DNA of 64,000 nucleotides from Bin87 sp963666865 (GTDB lineage: Bacteria; Chloroflexota; Dehalococcoidia; Lucifugimonadales; UBA3495): positions 4,340,001-4,404,000 of the forward strand of contig OY763072.1 in the NCBI GenBank assembly GCA_963666865.1, given 5' to 3'. A program made the translations under genes and the position numbers. This document shows positions 39,229-48,047 of the stretch, piece after piece (within the stretch, counting starts at the first letter, position 1; the number at the start of each line of letters is the position of its first letter). The notes beneath the pieces are model-generated. The model had not been told where the DNA came from, did no database searches, and saw only the letters and a program-made list of their open reading frames with translations.

Positions 39229-40075
39229 CGGAACGGTTGCGGAAATTAACCCGTCCGCCGCCGCCGCTGAAACCGCCGAGGCTGCTGCTCCGGGATATGG
39301 TCGATCCGCTGCCGCCGCCGATGCTGGAACTGCGCGAGATGGACGAACTGCTGCGCGTCGCGGAGCTGCTGGTGCGGAACGCGCCGGAGGATTTCTGGGT
39401 TTGCTGGTAAGTCTGACGGCTGGAACTGACGCCCCGCCCGGCCTCCCGGTAGCGGGAGCCGGCGAAGGTCTGCTGCCGGGAGGTGTATTGCTGGTTGCGG
39501 TTCAACTGGGTGTCGTAGCGACTGGACCCGCGATACGAAGTCCGGTCCCGGCGGATGTCGGTCGCCCGGTCGGGAATCGTCTGGTAAAAGTAGGGACCCC
39601 GGTTCAGGCTGCTGATCAGCAGGTAGGTGAAGAGAAAGTCGCCCGCGCCAAAGTGACTGTGATAGTAGGAATTGGCGTGATAGCCCTGCAGTTGGTGCTG
39701 TTCGTCCTCTTTGATGATGGCAAAGAGTTGGTCGTCCGCCGCGTCGTCAATCTGGTTGTTGGCGTCCAGGTCTTCCCAACCCTCCAGGGTCAGACGGTTG
39801 CCGTCCTGGGAGGCGCGGATCAGGATGATGCCGTCGCCTTCATAGATCTCGTTGACCCGGCGTTCAAACTCGGTCGCGCTGCTGGACTGCTGGAATGCCA
39901 GCTGCACGTCGTCCAGGTTGATGCGGCCGGCCGCGCCATCCGTAGCGGCCCACTGGTCGTAGGTGGCACCGCTGGAAGAATCTCCGCAGGCAACCAGCAG
40001 GGGCGCGCCCACCAACACGCTGCCGGCGGACATCGCCAGGGCCATTCGGCTGATTCGTGGCGACATATCGGTCAA
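39191..40075 (-). CDS. Lipoprotein with Ser/Arg/Gly-rich low-complexity tail
   Basis: 294 residues. The signal peptide is followed by a lipobox L-V-A-C (Cys ~residue 30), so it is exported and lipid-anchored. Residues ~45-130 form a small domain (I-N-L-D-D-V-Q-L-A-F-Q-Q, G-W-E-D-L-D-A-N-N-Q-I-D-D). From about residue 150 the sequence is Tyr/Arg/Gln-rich and then strongly Ser/Gly-rich (blocks such as S-S-S-I-S-R-S-S-S), ending R-P-A-W-L-A. It is the only clearly exported member of the operon and a plausible substrate of the SecA-like motor; this is inference. Confidence 0.72.
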   Translation of the reverse strand: MTDMSPRISRMALAMSAGSVLVGAPLLVACGDSSSGATYDQWAATDGAAGRINLDDVQLAFQQSSSATEFERRVNEIYEGDGIILIRASQDGNRLTLEGWEDLDANNQIDDAADDQLFAIIKEDEQHQLQGYHANSYYHSHFGAGDFLFTYLLISSLNRGPYFYQTIPDRATDIRRDRTSYRGSSRYDTQLNRNQQYTSRQQTFAGSRYREAGRGVSSSRQTYQQTQKSSGAFRTSSSATRSSSSISRSSSIGGGSGSTISRSSSLGGFSGGGGRVNFRNRSDGDDGTRPAWLA

Positions 40076-40109
40076 CTCCTTGGGGCGGGAAAGGGTCGGA
40101 AGGCAGGAA

Positions 40110-43100
40110 TCAGGACACGAGCTCCGATAGATTCGGATCTACGGCCAACGGCGACGGCGAGCGGTGGCCGTGATCCGATGCGGCAGTCAATCCGGCGATG
40201 GGGAATGTCAACATCTGGTGCATGAAACGATGGGACACTTCCTCGCGGAAGCGTTGCCAGGCATCGTCGGCGGCGATTATGTACTCTGCTATGGCTGTTT
40301 TCGGCGCCCGCGCTTCCAACCGGGACGCGGCGGCCGTGTTCCTCAAGTTGGCCCGGTGATTTTCCCACAGTTCATCGCCGACTTGCAAAAGGAGCAATCG
40401 GGCCAACTCGCCGAACCGGGCCGCGCCCAGTTGTTCCCGTCGTTCCGCAAGCCGTTGCTGCAATAATTCCGCCAACGCGCTGCCCAGGTCATCCAGGGAA
40501 TGACCCCGGGCCGGATCAGCAGCTACGTCGTACCGGGTCCGCATTTCTGCCGCCAGGGCATTGAAGCGCCGGGCATAGTCGTCCCCGACGAGACCGGGAA
40601 AATGCTTACTGGCGAGATCGTCGGCTGCGGCCCGCGCCGCGTCGTCGGCCCACCGGACCAAACGGTCAGAACCGGCGACGAGGGCCTCCTCCCGGATTTT
40701 ATAGTAAGCATCGGCGTGGTGGTCCAACACTGCGGCATATTCCAGCAAATGAGCGCGTGCGCCGGCATCTTCCTGCTGAGCTTCCTCGCGCCGCCGCCGC
40801 AACTGCCGCTCCAGCTCCGGCCCTTCCCAGCAAACGCGGCCAGCCTGATCCACCGTGGCCGCCCCATACTCCAGGCCGGCCAGCCATCGATCCGACCTCA
40901 CCAGCAGGCTCCGGGTGGAGCCGAATGCGCCCTGCCGGCCGCTGCGCCCCTGCAGTTGCAGCGCAACCCGCGGCGAGTCGTTGAACTCGGCGCTGACCAG
41001 GTGGAAGCCTAGTCCGAATTCGAGAGCGACGGCCGGTGACTGCTCCCCCTTCGCCGCGCCGGAACGGATCGTCAATCTGTCGCCGTCGGCGCGCCGGACG
41101 GACAGCAGCGGGTTCGCCTCAATTGATCGCGCCAGCAGGTCGGCTTCGGCGGAGGTATTGGCCCGAACTTCCACCGCCGCGCGGTCCGGGTCGGCGGCGA
41201 TGATCTGTTCCAGCATGGAGACGAATCGTTGCAAGAGGCGCTGGTCCAGGCCGCCCGGCAGAACAACATCGGTGCCGCGCCCGGCCATGTTGGTCGCCAC
41301 GGTAACCGCGCCCGGCTGTCCGGCTTGACGCACGATGTCCGCTTCCTCCGGATTGGTGGCCGCATTGAGCAGACGGTGCCCGATCCCGGCATCATTTAGC
41401 CGCTGACTGATGACCTCCGACTGGGCCACGGTCCTGGCGGCCACCAGGACCGGACGCCCCCACCGGTGGCAGTGGCGCACCTCGTCCACCACCGCGCTCA
41501 GTTGGTCGGCGGATTCAGCATACACGCGAGTGGGCAGATCCCGGCGCAGCGTGGGGCGGGTCTCTGTAACCACAGCCACTTTCAAGCCATACAGACGGCG
41601 GAATTCGTCGGTTGCCAGCGCAGCGGTGCCGGTCAGGCCGGCCAGGCTACGGTAGCGACGGAGGAAACCCGGGACGCTGATCTCCCCCAGGTTCCGGTGG
41701 TCGGGGTGAATGGTCACGCTTTCCTTGGCTTCCACCGCCGGGTGCAGCCCATCCTGGTAGTAGGTGTCGGGCCGGGGGCGGCCGGTATCCCGATCCACCA
41801 GCACCACCCGGTCGTCGTCCACCACGTACTCTACGCCGCGGCGCAGCAGCAGGTGTGCCCTCAGCAGCTGATTCACCTGGTTAACCAGATTGACTCGTTG
41901 GGCGGCTCGTCGCGAACCTGGATTCAAGTTGTCGGCGCTGGCGGAGTACAAATCACCCAGACGAGTCTCCAAGAATGCTACGCCCTCGGGCAACAGGCTC
42001 AAGCTGCCTCTCTCGGCATCCACCGCGCAATACAAACCTGCTTCAACCTCCGGGCGGGGTTTGCCGGATCCATCCGTGTCAATGAAAGACCGCGCCCGGC
42101 GCCGGAGGCGTGGATGGGCCGCCGCCAGGCGCAGGGTCTCTTCAGCGTCGGGCTGGGCCAGCATCGCCCGGGCCAGTAGTATCGCCGATGCGTCGTCAGC
42201 CTGGCCCCTGGCAACGTGTTGTTCCAGCTGGCGCCGGCATTCCGCCGCCAACCGGGCCTGTTCCGCCGCGAGTTCCCGCACCGCCCGGTTGGCGCGAATA
42301 ATCATGCGTCGGCTGAGGACCGGCGTGCCGGCGATGACCATGGGAGTTACCGCCTCATCCAGCAGCGTCTGGTCCGCTTCGTCGATGATGGCGACGTCCC
42401 GCGGCCCCTGGATTTGCTCTTCCGACGACATAACCATCCGGTCCCGCAGGTAGTCGAAGGCGAACTCGCGCAGCGTGCCGTAGATGATCCGGTGGGTGTA
42501 GGACTCCCGGCGCTCGGGTCCGGCCATGTGGTCCAGCACTGATCCGACGGTAAGCCCCAACGCTCGGTACACCGGCGCCAGCAGTTCGCAGTCTCGGGCG
42601 GCCAGGTAGTCGTTGGCGGTAACGACGTGGACGGTGCGACCCAACAGACCGTACAGCGCTGCCGGGAAGGCGGCAACGACCGTCTTGCCCTCGCCGGCCG
42701 CCATTTCCACGACCCGGCCGTGGCACAGGTGCAAGCCGGCCAGCAATTGCTGATCGGTGGGGCGAAAGCGCAGTCCCTCAGCGTCGCCGATTTGCCGGCG
42801 GCGGGCGGCCCGGTAAAACTCCGCTGGAAGGAGCAAATCGCTTCCAGGGTAGCGACCACGACCCGTGGCGGCCAGCTTGCGGCGGGCCTCTGCGATGCTC
42901 GGCTCATCGCCCGCATCCGGCAGATCGAAGACTTTCCACAACCCCAGGCGCCGCCGTATGGTCTCGTCAACCACTGCGAACACGCGGACGAGCGTATCCT
43001 CCGATATGCAATTGGGAGCTGCGGCCCCGTGGGGCAATCGCATTTGGTTGGGTTTATGCTCGTCATTCCGGCTTTCGCCGGAGTGACGGGTGAAATCATT

Positions 43101-43292
43101 TGAAATGCGATTGCCCGGTGCCGCCCCGCCAGCCAGGTCGGCGACGGCTTCGCGCAGTTCTCGATCTGACCAGTTGACCAGGCCCCACTCGTTGCGCGCC
43201 GCCCGGATGCGTCGCAGGATCCGGCCCTCCGTCGCGCGCGCGCGCCACTTTCGGAGCAGCCGAGGCGGCGACCTATCCGGCCTGACGCTCAC
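40110..43292 (-). CDS. Divergent SecA-family ATPase (SecA paralogue)
   Basis: 1060 residues from GTG 43292, which overlaps the upstream TGA as GTGA. SecA motor motifs in order: M-A-A-G-E-G-K-T (Lys ~203), V-T-A-N-D-Y-L-A-A-R-D, Y-G-T-L-R-E-F-A-F-D-Y-L-R-D, I-I-D-E-A-D-Q-T-L-L-D-E-A (~300), L-A-G-L-T-G-T-A, A-T-N-M-A-G-R-G-T-D (~665-675) and Q-L-Q-G-R-S-G-R-Q-G (~780). The C-terminal helical scaffold (E-L-W-E-N-H-R-A-N-L, A-I-A-E-Y) is present. The C-terminal zinc-binding tail of housekeeping SecA is absent. Residues ~58-91 are encoded by an inserted MITE. Likely a dedicated export motor for operon products. Confidence 0.88.
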   Translation of the reverse strand: MSVRPDRSPPRLLRKWRARATEGRILRRIRAARNEWGLVNWSDRELREAVADLAGGAAPGNRISNDFTRHSGESRNDEHKPNQMRLPHGAAAPNCISEDTLVRVFAVVDETIRRRLGLWKVFDLPDAGDEPSIAEARRKLAATGRGRYPGSDLLLPAEFYRAARRRQIGDAEGLRFRPTDQQLLAGLHLCHGRVVEMAAGEGKTVVAAFPAALYGLLGRTVHVVTANDYLAARDCELLAPVYRALGLTVGSVLDHMAGPERRESYTHRIIYGTLREFAFDYLRDRMVMSSEEQIQGPRDVAIIDEADQTLLDEAVTPMVIAGTPVLSRRMIIRANRAVRELAAEQARLAAECRRQLEQHVARGQADDASAILLARAMLAQPDAEETLRLAAAHPRLRRRARSFIDTDGSGKPRPEVEAGLYCAVDAERGSLSLLPEGVAFLETRLGDLYSASADNLNPGSRRAAQRVNLVNQVNQLLRAHLLLRRGVEYVVDDDRVVLVDRDTGRPRPDTYYQDGLHPAVEAKESVTIHPDHRNLGEISVPGFLRRYRSLAGLTGTAALATDEFRRLYGLKVAVVTETRPTLRRDLPTRVYAESADQLSAVVDEVRHCHRWGRPVLVAARTVAQSEVISQRLNDAGIGHRLLNAATNPEEADIVRQAGQPGAVTVATNMAGRGTDVVLPGGLDQRLLQRFVSMLEQIIAADPDRAAVEVRANTSAEADLLARSIEANPLLSVRRADGDRLTIRSGAAKGEQSPAVALEFGLGFHLVSAEFNDSPRVALQLQGRSGRQGAFGSTRSLLVRSDRWLAGLEYGAATVDQAGRVCWEGPELERQLRRRREEAQQEDAGARAHLLEYAAVLDHHADAYYKIREEALVAGSDRLVRWADDAARAAADDLASKHFPGLVGDDYARRFNALAAEMRTRYDVAADPARGHSLDDLGSALAELLQQRLAERREQLGAARFGELARLLLLQVGDELWENHRANLRNTAAASRLEARAPKTAIAEYIIAADDAWQRFREEVSHRFMHQMLTFPIAGLTAASDHGHRSPSPLAVDPNLSELVS
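43020..43128. mobile_element. MITE-like element inserted in frame inside the SecA-like gene
   Basis: Element 43030-43118 (89 bp) with inverted ends GGGCAATCGCATTT/AAATGCGATTGCCC and a CGTCATTCCGG-CTTTCG-CCGGAGTGACGG hairpin core. Flanking 10-bp direct repeats TGCGGCCCCG (43020-43029) and TGCCGCCCCG (43119-43128) match at 9 of 10 positions. Element plus one duplication is 99 bp, exactly 33 codons. The encoded peptide is bracketed by Gly-Ala-Ala on both sides. Confidence 0.9.
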
Positions 43293-44722
43293 GGCGTTTC
43301 CTCTCCACCCATAATTGTCGAAGGAGGTTTCAGAGCGATTACAGCCAAACCCGACCGGTGGCCCGGACAATCCCACCAGTCGTAGCGGGCGGCTAGACTG
43401 TCTTGTGCCGCCAGCAGGCGCGCCGCTATCGCCGGATTGCAAGCTGCCAGTTCCTTGCCTACCGGCCCGTTCAGGTTCCAGTCCGCGCTCACGTCAACCC
43501 GAAAACCGGCGTTTTGGCAGAGTTCTTCGTACCGTTGTTTGGAACGCCGGAATTCCCCTTCGCTGCGGTAGGGCAGCGGCATCACGTAGTGCCGCTCCGA
43601 CAGGTAGAGACCGAGTTCGTTCTCAAAAACTTGCACCAGGTCAGCGTCGTCCAACCAGCCTTCCAAGGCGAAAAACAGGTTTTGCGGAATGTCCTGGTCA
43701 ACCCGGTGATAGTAATAGTCTTCCGTTTCCGCCACCATCCGCACCGACACGCTGGGGCGGTTTCCGGCCGCGTCGTCACGCAACAGCCGGTGGGCCGCAT
43801 CACCCCGGAGAAACAGGAAAGGGATGTTGCCGTTGGTCGCATCCACCAGCAGGGGTTCGCCATCCACCCAGTACAGCAGGGCGGCGTGCTGCCAGTAACG
43901 CATATGGCGCTGTGCGAAGCGGAAATCGAAGGTGTTGAGCATTTCCCGTAACCGCTCCGCCGGGAACGGCCCGGGCGCATAGGGACCGCCCAGCAGGTAT
44001 TCCGACTCCAGTCGGTAGTGGTCGGTAAGGAACTTCAACGCTTGCACTTTCTCGGTGCAGATGCCGCCCGCGTCCGCGGCAATGTTCCGCACCGTTTCAT
44101 CGCCGGTCTTGAACCGCAACCCTCCGTCAGAGAAACGCGAGTAGTTCTCGAAATCGCTGTTCCAGATGCGCAATGCCAAGGCTCGGATTAACTTTCGTTG
44201 GCGTCCGGGGGTATCCGCCCGCAGCGCCCGTTCGCCTTCTTGCGGACCGTAGGCCGCCGCCACGGCGCTGCGGACGAAGTCTTCATAAAAATGCGCATCG
44301 TGGTTCCAACGGCGCCGGTGAAAGCCGGTCCAGTTGCGATCATAACCGGCGTCGGTGCGGTCCACCGCCACATCGATCAATTCCAGCGGAACATCACCGG
44401 CCACCGCCGACTGAATCGACGCCGGCTGATCCAGGCCGGCGGGCCGACCCTGCTGGAGAAACTTCACCCCCGCGAAAATATCGGTGAGCCGGCCGGAGTC
44501 ATCGGAGCGGTACACCAAATCCTGCAAGTTGCGCAAGGATAGCAGGCCGTCAGGCGTAACCGCCCCGGTCCGAATCAGGCGGTCGTCGTCGGGCGCGTCT
44601 CTCAAGCAGCGTTCCAGCAAACGGCCCAACGAGGCCTCGCGGTCGCCGGGGCAGTCCAGCCGCCGGGCCGCAGTTCGCCCGGAAACGCTATCTGTAATAC
44701 GCAGGATCGGGGATGGCGGCAT
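43289..44722 (-). CDS. Transglutaminase-like (Cys-His-Asp) protein of the SecA-paralogue operon
   Basis: 477 residues from ATG 44722; an in-frame GTG at 44794 would add 24 residues and cannot be excluded. A central region has a papain/transglutaminase-like triad in order: Cys in D-A-G-G-I-C-T-E-K (~222), His in Y-W-Q-H-A-A-L-L-Y-W (~279) and Asp in L-L-V-D-A-T-N-G-N (~293). The rest is unassigned. The TGA stop overlaps the GTG start of the SecA-like gene. It might cross-link, cleave or acylate a substrate of the export motor; inference. Confidence 0.68.
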   Translation of the reverse strand: MPPSPILRITDSVSGRTAARRLDCPGDREASLGRLLERCLRDAPDDDRLIRTGAVTPDGLLSLRNLQDLVYRSDDSGRLTDIFAGVKFLQQGRPAGLDQPASIQSAVAGDVPLELIDVAVDRTDAGYDRNWTGFHRRRWNHDAHFYEDFVRSAVAAAYGPQEGERALRADTPGRQRKLIRALALRIWNSDFENYSRFSDGGLRFKTGDETVRNIAADAGGICTEKVQALKFLTDHYRLESEYLLGGPYAPGPFPAERLREMLNTFDFRFAQRHMRYWQHAALLYWVDGEPLLVDATNGNIPFLFLRGDAAHRLLRDDAAGNRPSVSVRMVAETEDYYYHRVDQDIPQNLFFALEGWLDDADLVQVFENELGLYLSERHYVMPLPYRSEGEFRRSKQRYEELCQNAGFRVDVSADWNLNGPVGKELAACNPAIAARLLAAQDSLAARYDWWDCPGHRSGLAVIALKPPSTIMGGEETP

Positions 44723-44817
44723 GGCAAAGGGGAGGGCATCCCCACCAGCTTCAAGGGGTGTCGGCAGACGAAAGTGAAATGCACCATACCACACCGAACG
44801 AACGGCCGGCCGGCGCG

Positions 44818-44846
44818 TTGACAGCGCTATGTACGAGAATTACACT
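44818..44846 (+). promoter_or_regulatory. Promoter upstream of the UGSC-partner gene
   Basis: TTGACA (44818-44823) and TACACT (44841-44846) separated by 17 bases, about 48 bases before ATG 44894, in the divergent gap with the SecA-paralogue operon. Confidence 0.8.
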
Positions 44847-44893
44847 CGCCTCGGCTGAACTGTGGATAATCTAACGCCCCTTATGGCTCGATA

Positions 44894-45928
44894 ATGCTTT
44901 CCATCGACGTTTCCGATGCCATTGAATTGATGTTCGAGACCGGGTGGACCGATGGCCTGCCGGTGGTGCCGCCGTCCGAACCTCTGATCCGCCGGTTCGT
45001 GGAAAGCGCCGGACGCGGGGGCGACGAACTCATCGCGGAGCTGCCGCCCCTGGGTGGGCGCGCCACCGTCGAGCGCATCGCGGTCAACGCGGTCATGGCG
45101 GGCTGCCGGCCGGAGCACATGCCGGTGATCATCACCGCCCTGGAAGCGATGATGGACGAGGGATTCAACCTGCGGGGCGTGATGTGCTCCACCGGCATCC
45201 ACACTCCGCTGCTGATCGTCAACGGCCCCATCGTCAAGGAGCTGGACATCAACGCCGGATACAACTGCTTCGGCTCCGGCTGGCGGGCCAACGCCACCAT
45301 CGGTCGGGCGGTCAAGCTGGCCCTGCTCAACCTGGGCGGCGCCATACCCGGCGAGACCAACAAGGCCACCTTCGGCCACCCCGGTGCCTACACCTACTGC
45401 GTCGCCGAGGACGAGGACGCCAACCCCTGGGAGCCGATGCACGTCGAGCTGGGCTTCGCCCCCACCGACAGCACCGTGTCGGTGTTCCCGGCGGAGGCGC
45501 CGCACAACATCATGTACCACGCCTCCCACTCGCGGAACTTCCTGACCGTTCTGGCCGACACCATGTGCACCCTGGGCAACGTCCAGATGTACGTCATGGG
45601 CGACACCTTCGTGGTCATCGGCCCCGAGCACGCCAAGTTCCTCCACCGCGACGGCTGGAACAAACGGGACATCCGCCAGTTCCTCTTCGAGCACGCCCGC
45701 AAGCCGGTACGGAAACTCCGCCAGGGCGGCCCGCCCCAGGGCGACTCCCGCCGCGGCCACTTCTGGCCCCGGCACATCGACGCCGACGATGACGACCAGA
45801 TGGTGCCGGTGGTCCGCGCCCCGGACCGCATCAACATCTTCGTCGCCGGCGGCGCCGGCGGCCCCCACTCGGCCTACCTGCCCGGCTGGGGCTCCCGCCG
45901 GGTCACGCGAAAGATCGAACGTTATTAG
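44894..45928 (+). CDS. Uncharacterised partner of the UGSC selenoprotein
   Basis: 344 residues. It opens with E-L-M-F-E-T-G-W-T-D-G-L-P-V-V-P-P-S, a segment I associate with proteins next to UGSC-type selenoproteins. Several conserved-looking Cys (M-A-G-C-R-P, V-M-C-S-T-G-I-H, Y-N-C-F-G-S-G, Y-T-Y-C) lie in the first half, followed by E-A-P-H-N-I-M-Y-H-A-S-H-S. No known domain recognised; a redox role is suggested by the Cys residues and the neighbour. The TAG stop is the first three bases of the repeat at 45926. The selenoprotein gene follows after the element. Confidence 0.7.
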   Translation: MLSIDVSDAIELMFETGWTDGLPVVPPSEPLIRRFVESAGRGGDELIAELPPLGGRATVERIAVNAVMAGCRPEHMPVIITALEAMMDEGFNLRGVMCSTGIHTPLLIVNGPIVKELDINAGYNCFGSGWRANATIGRAVKLALLNLGGAIPGETNKATFGHPGAYTYCVAEDEDANPWEPMHVELGFAPTDSTVSVFPAEAPHNIMYHASHSRNFLTVLADTMCTLGNVQMYVMGDTFVVIGPEHAKFLHRDGWNKRDIRQFLFEHARKPVRKLRQGGPPQGDSRRGHFWPRHIDADDDDQMVPVVRAPDRINIFVAGGAGGPHSAYLPGWGSRRVTRKIERY

Positions 45929-46080
45929 ATTGTGTTGACATTTTGAGAATACACCGTCGTTCCTGCGAAAGCAGGAACCCAGAAGAGCCTTGCGACCAGA
46001 ACGTTGGCTTTATTGGTACTCTCTGGATTCCCGCTTTCGCGGGAATGACGGAAAATGTCAACACAATCTGGCGAATAGTA
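45926..46080. mobile_element. MITE-like element with perfect 17-18-bp inverted ends
   Basis: Starts at the TAG stop of the upstream gene with AGATTGTGTTGACATTTT and ends with the exact complement (AAAATGTCAACACAATCT, to 46079). The core has CGTCGTTCCTGC-GAAA-GCAGGAACCCAG and CTGGATTCCCGC-TTTC-GCGGGAATGACGG. No target duplication seen. It lies between the UGSC partner gene and the UGSC gene. Confidence 0.88.
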
Positions 46081-46089
46081 GAGGGAACG

Positions 46090-46647
46090 ATGACTGTCAC
46101 GAACTACCAGGAACGGATGCGCGAACTGGGTTTGGCCCTGCCCATCGACCCGGACGCGGCGTCGCGCTGGCGGGCCGCGCCCCGGCTTGACACGCTACAC
46201 GACAAGGTCGGCGGCTTCTTGGGCAACCGCAAGGCCAACGCCGACCTCCTGTTGCGCAACGTGGGCGAGCGTCTGGCTAAAGACCTGGAATTGGGCGACA
46301 TCATCGCCGTGGACAAGTACGTCTATTCCCGGCCGGCCGCCGATGAGATTATCAGCGATCTCTCCCGGCGGTGCGACTTCGTGGTCACGGCCATTGCCGA
46401 TTGAGGCTCCTGCACCGCGTGCAGTGTGCACGACGCAATGGCCCTGGAGAACCTCGGCATCCCCACGGTGGTGGTCTGCACCGACCCGTTCCTGGACTCG
46501 GCCTTCCGCCACGCCCGCACCTTCGGCCGCCGCGACTTCCACCCCCTGGGCATCCCCCATCCCCTGGGCGGTCTGACCGCCGACCAGGTTTCAGTCCGCG
46601 CCGGCGAGTTGGAGCAGGCGGTTATCGATACGCTGACAACCTACTAG
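46090..46647 (+). CDS. UGSC family selenoprotein with in-frame UGA
   Basis: Reading TGA 46402-46404 as selenocysteine gives 185 residues in one frame from ATG 46090 (AGAGGGAAC upstream) to TAG 46647. At residue 105 the sequence is I-A-D-U-G-S-C-T-A-C-S-V-H-D-A-M. This matches the U-G-S-C-T motif of the UGSC family and of glycine-reductase-type subunits. The region before (V-V-T-A-I-A-D) and after (L-G-I-P-T-V-V-V-C-T-D-P-F) continues the same alpha/beta fold. Immediately after the UGA a 6-bp stem with a CGC loop (46410-46424) fits a bacterial SECIS. Probable redox or reductive enzyme; substrate unknown. Confidence 0.9.
46405..46424 (+). promoter_or_regulatory. SECIS-like hairpin after the UGA codon
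   Basis: CTGCAC (46410-46415) and GTGCAG (46419-46424) form a perfect 6-bp stem with a CGC loop, starting 5 bases after the UGA of the UGSC gene. This is where SelB-dependent elements lie in bacteria. Confidence 0.6.
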
Positions 46648-46874
46648 AGCCTATTGACATTTGGCGGAGGAGGAGCCTCTGCCGACGGGAACACCAATCA
46701 GGAGACGGTTGCATAGGCGGCCATAGAGGGCTGAGTAACGTAGAAGCGAAGGACACCACCTGTACTCCATACCGAATGCTCCAGGCTCTACACTTGCAGA
46801 TCGCTGGAACCTACGCTAACTTACACTAGCGAACGTCGACGCCACAACCACGCGACCGCCATCCCGCCGGTCCA
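46645..46874. other. Intergenic stretch with a solo repeat end and a hairpin
   Basis: The TAG stop of the selenoprotein gene begins TAGAGCCTATTGACATTT, the same kind of end as the elements at 45926 and 48939, but no second end follows. GGCGGAGG and CCTCTGCC (46662-46682) can pair as a possible terminator. I see no gene in the rest. Confidence 0.5.
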
Positions 46875-47207
46875 ATGCGTATCCTCGACATTTTCAAGCC
46901 CACTACCGCGACCATCGAGTTCGGCCAAAGAGTATTCAACCTCGTTTACCGCGTCGTTTTCACCACTGCTGCAATCGTCGCGCTGGGTGCCCTGGCCGTC
47001 GGCATCGGACACGCCGCCAACCTGGGAGCCCAGGCCAGCGGTGCCAATGACACCATCAAACAGTTCGTGAAAAACGGATCGACCGTCCTTTACGTAGTCA
47101 CGGTGATAGTCTCCTGGCTGTTCGCTGCCACGGACCCCATCCGTTTGGCGCTCTTGACTTTCTCCAATCGGAGACCCGACGATGACAGCCCCGACCATGA
47201 AAACTGA
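46875..47207 (+). CDS. Small membrane protein
   Basis: 110 residues with two hydrophobic segments (about residues 25-48 and 70-88) and a polar Asp-rich C-terminus. No family recognised. Its last 26 bases overlap the start of the following membrane protein gene, so the two are probably made together. Confidence 0.6.
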   Translation: MRILDIFKPTTATIEFGQRVFNLVYRVVFTTAAIVALGALAVGIGHAANLGAQASGANDTIKQFVKNGSTVLYVVTVIVSWLFAATDPIRLALLTFSNRRPDDDSPDHEN

Positions 47208-47829
47208 ACAATCTCGCCAGCTTCAACCCTGGTGGGTCCAGGCCGCGAAACTTTCGGTAAGCGCGACTATTCTCAACTGTATCCTTTTGGCCAGCGCCCG
47301 TTACCCCGGCGAACACTGGCCCATGGCCGCCGCCACAATAGTGATAACCGTCTTCGCCATCAGCTTCTGCACCGAAATCATCATCCTTTTCACATCCCAC
47401 CGCCTGCGTTCATACCGCAACGCCGTATTCACAAAACACAACCTGGACCGGGAAAAAACAGACGCCGCAACGCAACGCAACCGAAGTCAAGTCATGGCAA
47501 TAACGGTAATCTTGGTCCTCTTGTACGCCGCCGCTATCTGGGGCGCCGCCCTCTACGCCTTCCAATGGACAGCGCAGCTCAGCGACCTGCCGCCCATAAC
47601 CAACACCGTTCACTCCGCCGGATTGATCGCCCTGATCGCCGGCGCCTCAACGGTCGCCGCACTGATAATCGTCGCCTTCGGCATGGTCGCGCTGGTCGAC
47701 CGACTGGGCGATCCGGCAAAACCGGCCCCGCCCGTGATCCACGTGATCTACAAGTTCGCCAAATCCGCAAGTGCCACCAGTCAACAACCCCTGCCCAGCT
47801 TCATCTTCCAACCGTCCCGGGCCGCTTGA
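47182..47829 (+). CDS. Membrane protein, partner of the preceding gene
   Basis: 215 residues with four predicted membrane helices (about residues 22-40, 48-70, 105-128, 148-172), a basic loop after the second (R-L-R-S-Y-R-N) and a Pro/Ser-rich C-terminal tail. No recognised motif. Coupled to the upstream gene by overlap. There is no visible link to the selenoprotein unit upstream. Confidence 0.6.
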   Translation: MTAPTMKTEQSRQLQPWWVQAAKLSVSATILNCILLASARYPGEHWPMAAATIVITVFAISFCTEIIILFTSHRLRSYRNAVFTKHNLDREKTDAATQRNRSQVMAITVILVLLYAAAIWGAALYAFQWTAQLSDLPPITNTVHSAGLIALIAGASTVAALIIVAFGMVALVDRLGDPAKPAPPVIHVIYKFAKSASATSQQPLPSFIFQPSRAA

Positions 47830-48047
47830 CCCGGGACGTCTTACCCAGGGTGGTGGAGATACACAACATCGAATGTGTCCGCTAAGCGTTTGGCATGGGG
47901 CTGGAGGACCACCGATAGCGTAGGGATTATGCACATTGGTTCATAGCCGCACCTATGTGGCGGCATCATACGAATTTGTCAACCTGCCCTAAAGCTACCT
48001 ACAACCCACTCCCCGGTGTCACCGGGCGCGATCCAGGAGGTGACGAC

